Assembly: GCF_958298935.1 (NCBI RefSeq)
Contig: NC_084922.1
Location: 46,845,958 to 46,909,957 of the forward strand
DNA: 64,000 nt
Direction of reading: 5' to 3'
From: Phragmites australis
Lineage: Eukaryota; Streptophyta; Magnoliopsida; Poales; Poaceae
Made by a program: the position numbers and the translations under genes. The notes below the pieces were generated by a model. The model made no database searches. It had not been told where the DNA came from and saw only the letters and a program-made list of their open reading frames with translations. The stretch's first letter is position 1. Each line of letters starts with the position of its first letter. Shown piece after piece: positions 11,862-23,615 of the stretch.

Positions 11862-12111
11862 GCAGTCCTGGCGTGGAAGGTGCTTGCTCGAACACCACCC
11901 GATCTACCTCCTTGGTGAGCCGAGATACAGCAGATTTGAGATTATCCACCTCCGCCTCCATCTTCGGCTTCCAAGTGCCCAGTGATTCGATCACGGGCTC
12001 CAGCACCTTGAAGCGCGCATCATGCTTCAGATCGGAGTCGCGCAGTTGCTGCTCGAGATCAGCCTTGAAGGACTCCATCTTCTCGAGGATGAGTTTTGTG
12101 CTTGGATCCAT
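11600..12111 (-). pseudogene. Retrotransposon gag N-terminal coiled-coil part (out of frame)
   Basis: The minus-strand frame starts at an ATG near 12111 (MDPSTKLILEKMESFKADLE). It continues through a charged, heptad-rich region (DNLKSAVSRLTKEVDRVVFE) and a Pro/Ser/Thr-rich linker. It ends out of frame with the conserved gag domain that begins around 11600. This layout, a coiled-coil N-terminus before the gag domain, is common in chromovirus Gag. The exact slip position cannot be fixed without an intact relative. Confidence 0.8.
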
Positions 12112-12180
12112 TACTCCCAAAAGCTTCTGACGACGAGTAAAATGGTCGTGTGACTCCAGCGTGGGCGCAGGATCGACGAA

Positions 12181-12190
12181 CCTGATACCA
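12181..12190 (-). other. Primer binding site (initiator Met tRNA type)
   Basis: The plus strand reads CCTGATACCA, so the minus strand reads TGGTATCAGG three bases inside the 5' LTR. Its first nine bases, TGGTATCAG, match the 3' end complement of plant initiator tRNA-Met, the usual gypsy/copia primer. Confidence 0.85.
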
Positions 12191-12193
12191 GAT

Positions 12194-12552
12194 TGTTAGC
12201 ACAGGCTATAAGAATTGGAATTCAGGAAGGGTAGCAAGAAGGAGATAGAAGAACTAGACGAATTAGGTGGGTGGTAGTTCATCGGCGAGGCGCCGAATTG
12301 GATAGAGGAAGGAGGCAGTTAGTTCTGTCTTACAGCCATGCCTGTACTCTGGCGCCCCCCGGTTCTATTGTCCCGCTCGCGACAGGACAAGCCAGATCCA
12401 CACGCTACTCCTCAACACGGGCCAGACCCACACATACGTTACAAAGCCACTCCGGCCCAGACACCTTAGTGTTGATCTTACGAGCTCTCTTGCTTCGCCT
12501 CCCGCTGAGCTCCCCGTGCGTAGCTGTTGTACCCTCGGTAGCGATGCTAACA
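12194..12552 (-). repeat. 5' LTR of the Ty3/gypsy element
   Basis: 359 bp, TGTTAGCA...TGCTAACA. It matches 3111-3470 with 13 substitutions and one single-base indel by hand count. It ends 420 bp upstream of the NIPA start codon. Confidence 0.95.
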
Positions 12553-12557
12553 GTACC

Positions 12558-12972
12558 TCGCACTCGCGGCGCACGTGGAATTTTTCGCTGCCGTTTACCA
12601 GCCGAATTGACCGACGCGCGTTGCCTCGATGCCAAGCAAGCCTCGAGTCGCGAGCCAACACCCAAACCCCACGCCGAAACATCGGCGCAGCGTGGACTCG
12701 CGCCCCATTTTCCATTCCACTTCTCCTCTCCTCTTCATCCCCTCCGTCTCGCCGACGCCGCCGCCGTCCGCCCCCGTCTCCTGCGCTCTGTCCCGTAGCA
12801 CCGCGAATGCGAAGCCCTCGCCTCTCTTAGCCCGGCCGGGTTAAGCGAGCGGCGGCGGCCGAACACACAGCGCCGCGTCCGGATCTCGCATGCGCCGCCA
12901 CGGCCGCCCCGCGATCTAGCGGCGGGCGTGCTACCCCGCCGGAGGGTAAGGCTTCTGGGGGGCGGGGAGGAT
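12558..12972 (+). promoter_or_regulatory. NIPA proximal promoter and 5' leader
   Basis: GC-rich, gene-free DNA between the retrotransposon and the NIPA ATG. It is CT-rich from about 12710 to 12790 (TCCACTTCTCCTCTCCTCTT), as in grass 5' leaders. No clear TATA box was seen. The upstream half of the original promoter is now 9.4 kb away, left of 3106. Confidence 0.5.
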
Positions 12973-15900
12973 ATGGCTGCGGATGCGTCCACCTCTGCGG
13001 CGGCGGGCGCGGGGCGCGGGAGCTGGGTGGAGGGGATGTCTGCGGACAACATCAAGGGGCTGGTGCTTGCGCTTTCCTCCAGCTTCTTCATAGGCGCCAG
13101 CTTCATCGTCAAGAAGAAGGGGCTCAAGAAGGCCGCCGCGTCCGGCGTCCGTGCAGGTGAGCTGATTGCCTCCCTTCCCTTCCCATTAACCGAGACATTG
13201 TCCGTAGTGGCCGAGCTTTCTGTTGCTGCTCGTGGGCTTTGGTCTTTCTTGCCGCTGTTTGAGTGGGGCGGAGGCTGTGGTATCGATTGTGAAAGGTATC
13301 TCTGTTCCCGTTGATTGCGGTGTGCGTGCTCCGGATCTGTATCAGAGTTAGGATTAGGAGGGGGCATTGGAGATTAGCTCGGTTATTGCAATGGATTGAG
13401 ATGGCTGGGGAGTTGACCTGACTTTTTTTTTCATGCTCAAGTAGCTCATGCGGTTCTATGTTCCTATTGGATGTCATAGTTCATGGCGTCATAATGATCC
13501 ATTGATTTTGCCTATTCTGCTTTATGTTATGCTGTTGCTTACAGTTTTGTTCGTAACTGTTGTTCGGCCACTTGAGTACATAAATTCTAGATGCACTCCG
13601 GTTCATGTAGGGTGGACTGTAGGAGGGAGATGTGGTTTCTTAACAAAGTAAAATAAGGATCATCAGTTGTTTCGACTTTTGAGAGGCGATTGTTGACTGC
13701 AAATGTGTGGACAAATGACCTACTGTAGCCTATGGTGGTTCCTACTTTTGCTGGACAGTGGTTCTGAAGATTTTGGTCTCTCCCTTTTAGTTCCGTTCAA
13801 CTAGATAATTTTTAGAAGCAGAAAGCAGTTTGTTCTCGCAAGTTGACCATGTTGACATTGGTGGTTAATTGCAGGTGTTGGTGGTTACTCCTACTTGTAT
13901 GAACCATTATGGTGGGCAGGAATGATTACAAGTAGGTCTACCTCTCATGCAAATAGGCCTTCTTGTTGTGGTGTAATTTGATATTGACGATATTCAGTGC
14001 TGTTTTCCAGTGATTGTTGGAGAAGTGGCTAACTTTGCAGCGTATGCTTTTGCTCCTGCTATCCTGGTCACGCCACTTGGTGCACTTAGCATCATCATTA
14101 GGTAAGAACTTGAATTCATATGGCCCTCAATGCTTATCTTGAGTTCTTGACCTGCTACTTATGATTTTAGAATCGGTGTATACATTCTTCATTCTAACTT
14201 ACTTCTCTTATAGTGCTGCTCTTGCAGACATTATGTTGAAGGAGAAGCTACATATATTTGGTATACTTGGATGTGTTCTTTGTGTCGTGGGTTCAACAAC
14301 TATTGTACTTCATGCCCCTCAGGAGCGTGAAATTGAGTCTGTAGCAGAAGTGTGGGATCTTGCTACCGAACCAGGTACCGTTCTTTCTTACCTGATTAGC
14401 AGTTGTCAAGCATTAAGTCATCTCAGTAAGAACTAAGGTTTTGGTTTTGGTCTTGCAGCCTTCCTATTTTATGCCGCCATCATTCTTGCTGCAACCTTTG
14501 TGCTCATATACCACTTTATCCCAAAATATGGTCAGACACACATCATGGTGTATATTGGTGTTTGTTCACTTGTAGGATCTCTATCGGTATGTGCTTCGCT
14601 TGGGAGTAGTTCTCTCAATATGTATTTACTTGATTCTGTTGAGTTTTTATGCTCTAATCCTCTTCCCCTTTTCAATGTACTGGTTTTGGCAGGTCATGAG
14701 TGTGAAAGCTCTTGGAATAGCCTTGAAACTGACCTTTTCTGGAATGAACCAGCTTATTTATCCGCAAACATGGGTGTTCACTATTGTTGTTGTTGCATGT
14801 ATAGTAACACAGGTGAACTATTTGAACAAGGTAATAATGATTTTCTTTGTAGACTGAGAGTTCAATTGCTTGTGTAGTGTGCATTATTCAGTATATGATA
14901 AGTTACTATGGAACTGCATTTTTTTCATGCGCAACATTGAAGGAAGTGATACTGTACTAGCACGATGAATTATGATATACCTTATCTTGTTTTGTTCCGC
15001 AGAATCACTCCGTTAAATAGCCTCAACTGTTTGTTTGTTACATAAGGGTGATACATACCTTCATTTGCCATTGGTACCAATTAAATGGCCAAAAATTATG
15101 GAGTTCACCTCCAGTGGTCTGTGCAGTCCGTGCCTATTCCTGGGCCACCTAACTTGTGTTTCTGGATGCACCAATGCTCCAACCATCATCTCAATTGCTT
15201 CACACTCTTGTTTTCAGCCCAGCTCAGGACCTTCTTGTTTATCCTATATTTTCTAGAGTGCTCCACTTAGAATTGAGATCTAATGTCCTAGTGCCTATCT
15301 TATATTTTTGCATAAACTACAATAGATTCATGATCTGAAACCAATGGATACCTTCTTTATGTGATTCAATATTTTGACAATTCATACCTGGATGTTAAGT
15401 GCCGATTATTTTTTCCCCTTGTGTTAGTGTGCATTCTTCCTGAGTGGATACCAAAATGGACGGGTTTGGCTCCTCACTTATTTCCTGCTGATCTAATTGT
15501 TTCCTTTCTCCCTTGAATTTTCTTAGATACTACAAATGTAGCAATATTGTTGAGATGATATTTTTTGTTGTGTATTGTGCTTATTTGATATTATGGTGCA
15601 TTAATGCAATACCTAGCGTTGTGATGTCTAGAACACTTACCAGTTACTAGTGCCTGTAATATGCGATGATGGACACTAGCATGCTGTTAGTATTAGTCTC
15701 AAAAGGTGATTCTTCTCCCATAACACTATGACTTGGTATTTTTATACTTCACTCTGTTACTATTTCAGATAACGTCCTGAATGCAATGGACTTATTCAGT
15801 TTAGTTTGGCAGGCTCTTGACACTTTCAATACAGCAGTTGTTTCACCAATATACTACACGATGTTTACATCCCTAACCATTTTGGCTAGCGTGATAATGT

Positions 15901-18900
15901 TCAAGGTAATATCTTTGTGCTTGAATATTCATTCTATAGTATTCAATGTGGGACATTTATTAGCCTGCTTGTTTAAACTGCAAGTTTGACATGGAATGAA
16001 GTACTGCTTGTTAAGACTAAAAAGGTAAACGGAAGTTGATTTTATTAGATAATACCTTCACTCTGAAATGAATGTGTTCTCTTTGAATAAGTTGGCTTCT
16101 TGAATTAGTGTTAGTTGTTAGATTATTCTTTTCAAACTCTATATTCACTTGCATAATTTTATGCCTGAATTTTTTTGGGTTGGGATCTGTGTAACAGATA
16201 GTAATTAGTACAAGTAAGGAGATACCTGAGCCCTCTTGGGACAGGTAGAAATTAGAAATTGAACTTTAAACTTCACTGTTTCCTATTAACTGCTCTATTA
16301 TTCAATAGTTTGACCATATGGTGTTGGACAATCAACTCTTGGACCACTATTCCATACTGGGCCTTGGATCCCAGTGTCATTCCATTTGTTTTACCTGTAA
16401 TACTGCAGACCATGCTGAAACACTTTCTGCTGCTAAAAATTGTAATCGGATTATTTGGTGGGAAGAGCTTTTGTGCTCTCCCCAAAAGGCAAGAGCTCTA
16501 GTTTTGAAGCAGGTAGGTGGGAATTGAGGGCCAGATTTCTGATCATCAATATGCTTAAGATCAGTGTAATTTTCATTCTAGAAGAGTACAGAAATGGTGC
16601 TCATTCTCACTTCATACTCATCAAATGTTTTCTGTTGGATAAATTTGATTTCTTAAACTGTGGGAATTGAACTGAAAGCACCTAACATGATCCATGTCAG
16701 AATTACATTTTTCTTAGCCTCCTAGTCTATCCAAATTACTAGACAATCTTCACTTGACCTAATCTTGCACCTAGGTATATTTTATGCACAATGCTAGTGT
16801 TCATATGGCAATTGTTTTGGTTGGTAGCTCCTTCACCAGAAAGTATTCTAGTATGATCCTAACATTTACCTTTGCAATGGACGCTCTGCCTCGCTCCCCC
16901 TCAGCACCCTCCACACCTTCAGCCTCACACCAGCGCCTCACTCGAGATCGGCGCCCACCTCCCTGACTTTGATTTCTCCCTTGTCAGCCACCCCCACTTC
17001 TTCCCCGCATGAGTTGGCTCCCTCCCTCTCGCCGCTCGCCTCGCTGTTTGCACCTGCACCAGTCGGTCGCCCCAAAGGGTCTTCGATGGATTGACTGTAG
17101 CCCCCCTGCTCCCAAGTCTGGCGGCCTCCTATTGGAGTAGGGCTCTCCTGCTCCGATCTCCTTCAGCCCATTGGACCTGTGACAGCGGTGTGTCGAGCTC
17201 CGCTGCCTGTACCCTGTCCGTTCATTCGCTTGGTGATCCGCCACGTCCCTACCAAGGTGCCGGGTTCGGACGCCGTTTGATGGCATGAGGTGGTCTCCAG
17301 ACGCTTGAGGTCCAGTTGCCTTCTGCCCCCCCCCCCCTCGGGGCAGCCGCTCAAGCCTGTTTTGGAGCTTCTTCGGGGGAAATGCTTCAATTGCCTGGCA
17401 ATGTGCTGGCGTATTACTCGATGCCTTCGTTGCCTTTCCCTGGGCCACATGGCTTTCAAGTGTACCTGACCGCACGCCCCTTCATTGGCCTCTCTGGTGG
17501 TGGATGGTGCTCTCCTTTCGGCCACGATGTTGAGTTGTTTCGATTGACATTGTATCTCTCCCTAGCAGGGGCTGTCTGTTGGCCCTGGTGAGGTTCTTTG
17601 TGCACCGTTGGCCTCAGTCTTTGCTGCTACGGCGAAGGATCATGGCGTTCGGTTTGGTCATTGTTGACGCCACCCCCCCCCCCCCATGTTGTCGTTCTTT
17701 CGCGTTGGCTATTCGTGGACCTGCAATTCCTTCTTCCCCCGGGTCTAGCCTTGATCGGAGACTGGGCCATCGGAGATTGTTCGGAGTTCTAGACCCTAGC
17801 TTCTTCATCAGCGACCACGACGGTGGGTCCCCGGACAGAATTGTGTTTCTTGGACCGCTATGAGCGCCTAGTTCAGGCAAAAGAGGACTTGCGACGAGCT
17901 GTTTTTGTGACGATCATTGGTACAAGACCAATTACATCGCTAGAGGTGGCTTCTGCCATTGTTGTCAGGTTTAATCTTGAGGCTGGCTCCCTTTCCATTC
18001 ACCGTTCTTAGCCTAAAGACTTCCTTCTATTGCTGCCGGACGTGAACACAGCAAAGTTAGTTTGCAATGGCAGTCGGCCTATGCGCTTGCTGCGGTTCAA
18101 TATGCTGGTGAAACCTTGGACGCGTCTGGCGCACGCAAACGGGAGGACTCTTCCTTTCAAGGTTTAGCTGTCTCTTCACCAAATCCCGGCTCATGCCTGG
18201 TAGCGGGCATTGGCGGAGCAACTCTTGTCCTCCTGCTATTGGATCTAACAACTTCATCCCTCTATTGTAGATCGTTTGCACCTTTCTGTGTTCCATCTCA
18301 CAGCCTGGACCAGTGACCTGACTCTATTCCGCCATGTAAGGATCTCCTTGTCAGGGAGCCCGATGGTCCTCTGGCCGCCGAGGAGTCTCTGGTTACGAAG
18401 GTCTTGGCTTACAAAATCGATATCGTCCTGTTTGAGGTGTTGGATTTTTCCTATTCTTCGGGGTCCCCTTCAGGTAGGCCGGTTCTTTTTGTCGGGACAC
18501 CTTTGGTTTTGGGCTAGATTGCTCAAGATGGGTTCGTGAGCTATTTGGCAACGGGAAGTGTTCTAGAACTCCCCTTCTCGGCGTGTCGAGCCCATGCAGG
18601 TTCAAACCGAAGATTTGGCGCGTCGTAGGCTGGGGTTGCAGGTAGCAGGGCTTCCTGCCGATGGGCCGGCTCTTCAATAAAGCCAGACGCATCACACCAC
18701 GTTGTCTACAACAGCTCATGTTGTTTTCATCTCTACGATAGCCATCCCGACGTCTGGGCTTTTGCCATAGCCCCATATTCAGAAGTGTCGCAAGAAAACG
18801 CTACTGCCTGACACCTCGCTGAGAAGAAGTGCTAGGATTGTTGCTCAGCGTGGGGCTTCTTCCACATCAACACAACCTTCTTCTCTAGTCATCCACAAGT

Positions 18901-21900
18901 TGGGTCTCGTACCAGAACATGCTCAAGTGGATCAGGATGCGTAGGACACTTATGCCAAACTTTTCCTCAACACGCTATCACGAGCAAACATCACGACGTT
19001 ATTAGCGATATTTGGGTGATCACCTCTGGAGGATGGTCATGCGAGAGAGGCTGAGATTACCTCAGTTCGGGTGGATTGCCCTTGAGTGCATTTGGTCGCT
19101 CCTCATTATCTCTCGAATGTCGTCATCTAAAATTCTCGTGTGGAACGTTCGCCGCCTGACAAGGCGGCACGTCGTGATTCTGTTCGTCATATGGTTGCAT
19201 CGGTCCAGGTCGACATTGTTGGGTCCGAATTTTGATGGGTGGCACTTTCTGCCAGCCTCCAGTACGAGATGTGGGGTGCTTAACATGTGGAAGGGATGTA
19301 CAAGGCTGTGGTGACCCATTCTGATTCTTACTCCATCTCGGTTCAGTTCCGCGAGCAGGATGGCCGCTGCTGGTGGTTCACCGGTGCGTACGACCCTCAG
19401 TCGTACTCAAAAAAGGTTCTCTTCCTTGATGAGCTCAGGAGCAGTCACACACGATGTTTCGGTCCATGGGCCATTGCGGGAGACTTTAATCTAATCCACC
19501 AGTCTGAAGACAAGAGCAATGCGAACATCGACCGGGCTATGATGGGAAGGTTTTGCAGATTGTTGAATGGGCTAGAGCTGAAGGAAATAACGCTCGTTGG
19601 TTGCAGGTTTACGTGGTCTAATGGGTGGACCTCGCCAACTTTGGTCAAACTGGATAGGGTGTTTTGCACCACCAATTGGCTGATTGTCTTCTCCAAAGTT
19701 CGGCTTCGGGAATCTCTGATCACTGCCCTCTTATTTTAGGGATAAAAGATAATCGGAGAGGCAAGCAACGCTTCCATTTTTAGAGCTACTGGGCTCATTT
19801 GGATGGTTTTCAGGAAGCAGTTCAACAGGCTTGATCGGCTCCGGTGATGAATTGCTGTCCGCTGGAATGGTTTGCTTTGAAGTTGCAGCGCTTGAGTAAA
19901 TGCCTACCTTAGTATGGCTTAGCAGCTTAGTAAATGCTCATTTGGAACGTGAGGTTGGCAACATCTCTTAGTATGGCTATGGAGATTATCCACCGGCTTG
20001 AGATCGCTCAAGACTCGCGGCAGCTCTCTGATGATGAGGCTTGGCTGCGCAAGAATTTCAAAAAGCGATGCCTTGCCTTGGCTTTGCTTGAGCAAACCGT
20101 TGCCCGACTTAGATCACGTATTGGTTGGCTTAAGGAGGGGGATGCAAACACCTCCTTTTTCCACCTTCATGCAAGATGCTGTAAGAGGAAATATTTATCA
20201 GTAAGCTACAGGTGGAAGATCATATTTTCACAGGCCAAGAGGATAAACAATGGGCATTTCTGGACTTTTACTCGCAGCTGCTCGGTATTGCCGAGGATCG
20301 AGATTGCTCTATGGATCTTTAGGCACTACAGTTGCCTTCGCAGGATTTAGCTTCCCTTGAGGAGCTATTTTCCGAGGAAGAGGTGTGAGCGACGATAAAG
20401 GAGCTTCCCCCGATAAAGCGGTCGGGCTGGACGGTTTCATCGGGCGTTTCTATAGCTGGTGTTGGCCAATCATCAAGGAGGATCTTATGGCAGCACTCGC
20501 GTTCCACAATGGTGATAGTAGGAAACTTGGGCTGCTCAACTCGGCCTTTCTCACACTGCTTTGATGCATACTGCAGGGCGGCCGATTCTCGTGCGGGCAG
20601 TACTGACTGCGATCCCAATATACCAATTGATTGCCTTGGAAGTTCCGAAATGGGCTATCAAAGCTATTGACAAGCTTAGGCATGCTTTCTTGTGGAAGGG
20701 CATGGCCAATGTTAACGGTGGTTGTTGTTCGGTTTCTTGGAGCAAGGTGTGCCACCCGTTTGATTTAGGTGGCTTGGGTATTCACAACCTTGACACGCTA
20801 TCCTGGACTCTCCGTATGAGATGGTTATGGCTCCAGAAAACACAGCCGGATAGCCTTGGGGTTCCTTCAGCCTGCAGGTCCATAACAATGCCAAAGATTT
20901 ATTCTCGATCTTTATTATTTCTTCGGTTGGGGATTGCCGGAACACTTTGTTTTGGTTGGACAAGTGGCTGCATGGTCGGGCGCTGTTGGAGCTTGCCCCA
21001 AATCTAGTGTCGGCGGTTAGCAGGCGTTCACGTAATCAGCGCACGGTGGCGGAGGCCTTAACTGGTCGCTGCTGGTTAAGAGATGTCAAGGGCGCGCTCT
21101 CGCTTCAAGCCATCTCAGAGTGCCTACAGGTTTGGGACATGGTGGAGGAGGTGGTTCTTCAGTCTGATGTGCCAGACATCCATACTTGGGTGCACTTGAC
21201 CGAGGGTCAGTTCTTGGTGAGATCGGCCTACAATAGGTTCTTTTTGGGCAGTGTTGGTTTCGAGCCATACTAACGCTTATGGAAGACTTGGGCACCGCTG
21301 CGGTGTAGGCTCTTGTGGCTCGCTATACAAAACTGCTGCTGGACTGCCGATCGGTTGGCACGCCATGGGCTCCCTCGTCCAGCCAAATGGCCCCTTTTGT
21401 GACCAAGAGGACGAGATGGTGCAGCACCTTCTTACGTCTTGCATTTTCTCTCACCAAGTTTGGTTTGGCATTTTCTCCCTCAGCTTACCCCTCAGCCTAC
21501 GGATGTTTGCTTCAGCGCCCGGTGGCAGCGAGCTGTGGATTTGGCGCCCAAAGAACGCCGTAAGGGTCTCAACTCGCTTATCATACTCGCTGGTTGGGTG
21601 ATCTGGAAACTCTGAAATAGTTGTGTTCGAAGGATCACAGCCAGATGTGGGACGGTTTGTAGGCGTCATCTGGGACGAGGCATCTCTCTGGAGTGCGGAT
21701 CATAGCTGGCGCGAGGAACCTCTCTAGGTTGCTCACCTAAGGGAGTTCGTGGTGTTTGTGTGCTGTAAGTCCGTTCCTGGGTGGTGTTTCTTCTTTTTTT
21801 TTTTTGTCTTCTTTGTGTTGAGGGGTGTGCGTCGTGTTCGGTGATGTACATTGGTTATTTCTTTACTCCTTAATATAATTACTGGCAGCTCTCCGGCCAG

Positions 21901-22419
21901 TTTGAGAAAAAAAGACTGTTTGGTTTGGCTGCTGGTAGAAAAGTTTTGTGCTACTGCTACATGACAATGCTTCATGGATCATTTAGCCATCGAGTTCAAG
22001 GCTTCAGGCCTTGTATTCATCATTCCATCATATAGTTGCTGCTGTTCTTAGTGAAAATCCTCAACAATAGTATGGGCAACTAATCTACTTGCATGTAGGA
22101 CTGGGATCGTCAAAATCCTACTCAAATTGTCACAGAGATGTGTGGTTTTGTTACCATCCTTTCTGGGACATTTCTTCTTCACAAGACAAAAGATATGGCT
22201 GATGGTATGTTCCCATGCTCTCCACTTTTCGTTTGCGCAAAATCTGTCAGTAACGTTTCACACTCTGGCATCATAGGTCTCCCACCTACTCTACCTATCC
22301 GAATACCTAAACATGCGGACGAAGATGACTATGCTGCTGAAGGAATTCCTCTTAGATCTGCTGCTGAAGGCATCCCACTCAGGTCACCAAGGGCAACACA
22401 ATCATTTCGACAAACGTGA
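12973..22419 (+). CDS. NIPA-family magnesium transporter, 9 exons
   Basis: Exons joined by GT-AG rules: 12973-13156, 13875-13931, 14011-14101, 14214-14374, 14459-14586, 14693-14830, 15813-15905, 22099-22204, 22277-22419. They total 1101 bp (366 aa) with consistent phases. The product matches plant NIPA (DUF803) proteins, multipass membrane carriers linked to Mg2+ uptake, related to human NIPA1/2. Diagnostic stretches are [107 protein letters not shown] and [14 protein letters not shown], most of them hydrophobic helices. The ATG at 12973 was chosen because it opens the conserved N-terminus; upstream in-frame codons are not ATG. The C-terminal tail carries a duplicated AEGIPLRS. Intron 7 is 6.2 kb because of a LINE. 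No coding damage was seen, so the gene looks functional; Mg specificity is inherited from the family. Confidence 0.93.
16870..21913 (+). mobile_element. Decayed L1-type LINE in NIPA intron 7
   Basis: Plus-strand remnants lie in L1 order. An ORF1-like zinc-knuckle region (GKCFNC ... [15 protein letters not shown], ~17380-17465) comes first. The apurinic endonuclease follows (KILVWNVR ~19135; [17 protein letters not shown] ~19470; [10 protein letters not shown]). Next is the pre-RT linker ([20 protein letters not shown] ... [17 protein letters not shown], ~20040-20170) and the start of RT (GLDGF ... near 20430). The RT palm with its YADD box is absent: at about 20560 the sequence jumps to the post-RT segment ([22 protein letters not shown] ...). 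A zf-RVT region ends near 21600. The 3' end is TAATATAATTACTGGC... with an A7 tail at 21907-21913. Many frameshifts and stops make it inactive. The 5' boundary and target duplication could not be fixed. Confidence 0.82.
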
Positions 22420-22982
22420 TATGCTTGGTGATCCTTGCGACCCATGCTCAGCCATTCTTTTCATTTGACACACTTTGTAGATTGTACTCTAGGTTTTAAA
22501 AGGTAAATGCACCGCTCCCCTTGTAATTTTTGAGACACCGCTGTAGAGAATCGGGGAAACCTCTGGTATACATGTCAAGATGGGCCCAGAATGGGCTAGG
22601 ATCCAATTTTCTAGTGATTGTACATCACGGTGATCAATAGAGACCATCGTAGTGACTGTTGTATTCTTTGCTCAGAAAAATTAGAAAGAAAATAATCTGA
22701 AAAGGGCACATTGCTAATTTTCTTGAAGAACGTTTGCCTCCCAATCACTTCTGGTTGTTGAATCTATAAGCATTTATGGTTTATCTGAGAGATAGTGCTG
22801 CTGTTGCCTTGTCAATGTTGTGTGGGGGAAAAACTCGGTTTGCCTCTTTACACTTGCTTTCTTCCATACCGTAAGTCAAGTATGCCGAAGGGTGGATCCT
22901 TTTCAGCTTTTGCTCAGTTTAGCGCCCTCTTTAATTGAGCTTGTCTGATCTCGTCTCATCCCAACTCTTCCGCACAGCATCA
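22420..22982 (+). other. NIPA 3' UTR and intergenic spacer
   Basis: No further coding signal was seen. The first part should be the NIPA 3' UTR. A polyadenylation site was not pinned down. Confidence 0.4.
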
Positions 22983-23615
22983 ATGGCTGAGAAAGAAGAA
23001 TGCAAGGTCCTCATTGGGCAAGCAAGCAAGGACGTCGCTGATCCACCACACGAAGACGACGATAACTCGAGCTTCATCTTGGTCCTCAACCTCATCCTCG
23101 GAGGCACGACCCGCCTCAACGTCCTCCTCCCTACCGCCACCATCCTCGCCTTCGCCATCTTCGCCCCTCTTCTCACCGACGACGGCAAGTGCGCCCGTCC
23201 GAACCGCATCCTAACCGCGGCCTTCATCGTCCTCTGCGCCGCCTCGTGCGTCTTCTTCACGCTCACCGACAGCTTCCGCTCCGCCTCGGGCCGCCTCCGG
23301 TACGGCGTCGCCACGCCCACTGGCATCCGCACGTTCTGCGGCAGCAGCCACCGGAGGAAGGGGACCGGGGAGCCGGAGAAGTACAGGCTGCGGTGGTCGG
23401 ACCTCTTCCACACCACGCGACCTTTGCCGGCTCGCACCACGACATCGTCCTGTGCTACTACCCCGGGGTGCCCAGGAAGGTCGTCAACACCGTGCCGCTC
23501 GTGATCGGGTTCGTGGTGACTGGTGAGCCTCCTCTTCGTGCTGTTCCCGTCCAAGAGGAGAGGAATCGGGTACCCTTTCCTGCTTCGCACCGATATCGTG
23601 TACCTACGTCGCTAA
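22983..23615 (+). pseudogene. DUF679 (DMP) membrane protein gene with two frameshifts
   Basis: The ATG at 22983 opens MAEKEECKVLIGQASKD, followed by the DMP core NLILGGTTRLNVLLPTATIL, DDGKCARPNRILTAAFIVLC, FFTLTDSF and GRLRYGVATPTGI. DMP (DUF679) proteins are small four-helix proteins of ER or vacuolar membranes; some members act in gamete fusion and maternal haploid induction. After WSDLFHTT (~23418) several residues of helix 3 are missing and the frame changes. The protein resumes as TFAGSHHDIVLCYYPGVPRK. Helix 4 (VPLVIGFVV) then runs into an apparent 7-base duplication (ACTGGTG near 23519) that shifts frame again. The tail SKRRGIGYPFLLRTDIVYLR reaches TAA at 23613-23615. The family is normally intronless, so splicing is unlikely to repair this. 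It is called a pseudogene unless assembly errors are shown. Confidence 0.82.

Larger units (their letters stand above)
3106..12557 (-). mobile_element. Ty3/gypsy chromovirus LTR retrotransposon, complete ends, with nested solo LTR
   Basis: Two near-identical LTRs (3111-3470 and 12194-12552) begin TGTTAGCA and end TGCTAACA. They are flanked by a perfect 5-bp target duplication, GTACC (3106-3110 and 12553-12557). On the minus strand the order is LTR, PBS, gag, protease, RT, RNase H, integrase, chromodomain-like tail, PPT, LTR, which is the Ty3/gypsy (Metaviridae) order. The LTRs of about 360 bp and an internal length of about 5.5 kb once the nested insert is removed fit the Reina-like chromoviruses; the clade is inferred. 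I hand-counted 13 substitutions and one C-run indel between LTRs, about 96% identity. Coding damage includes a gag frame change, an in-frame TAG in RT, and the nested LTR at 6346-10307 splitting protease from RT, so it cannot be autonomous now. Confidence 0.95.

Noticed and set aside
16784..21925. Target-site duplication for the NIPA-intron LINE
   Set aside because: TGTTTTGGTTGG (16810s) and TGTTTGGTTTGG (21917) looked similar, but they differ and the 5' boundary is uncertain, so no duplication is claimed.
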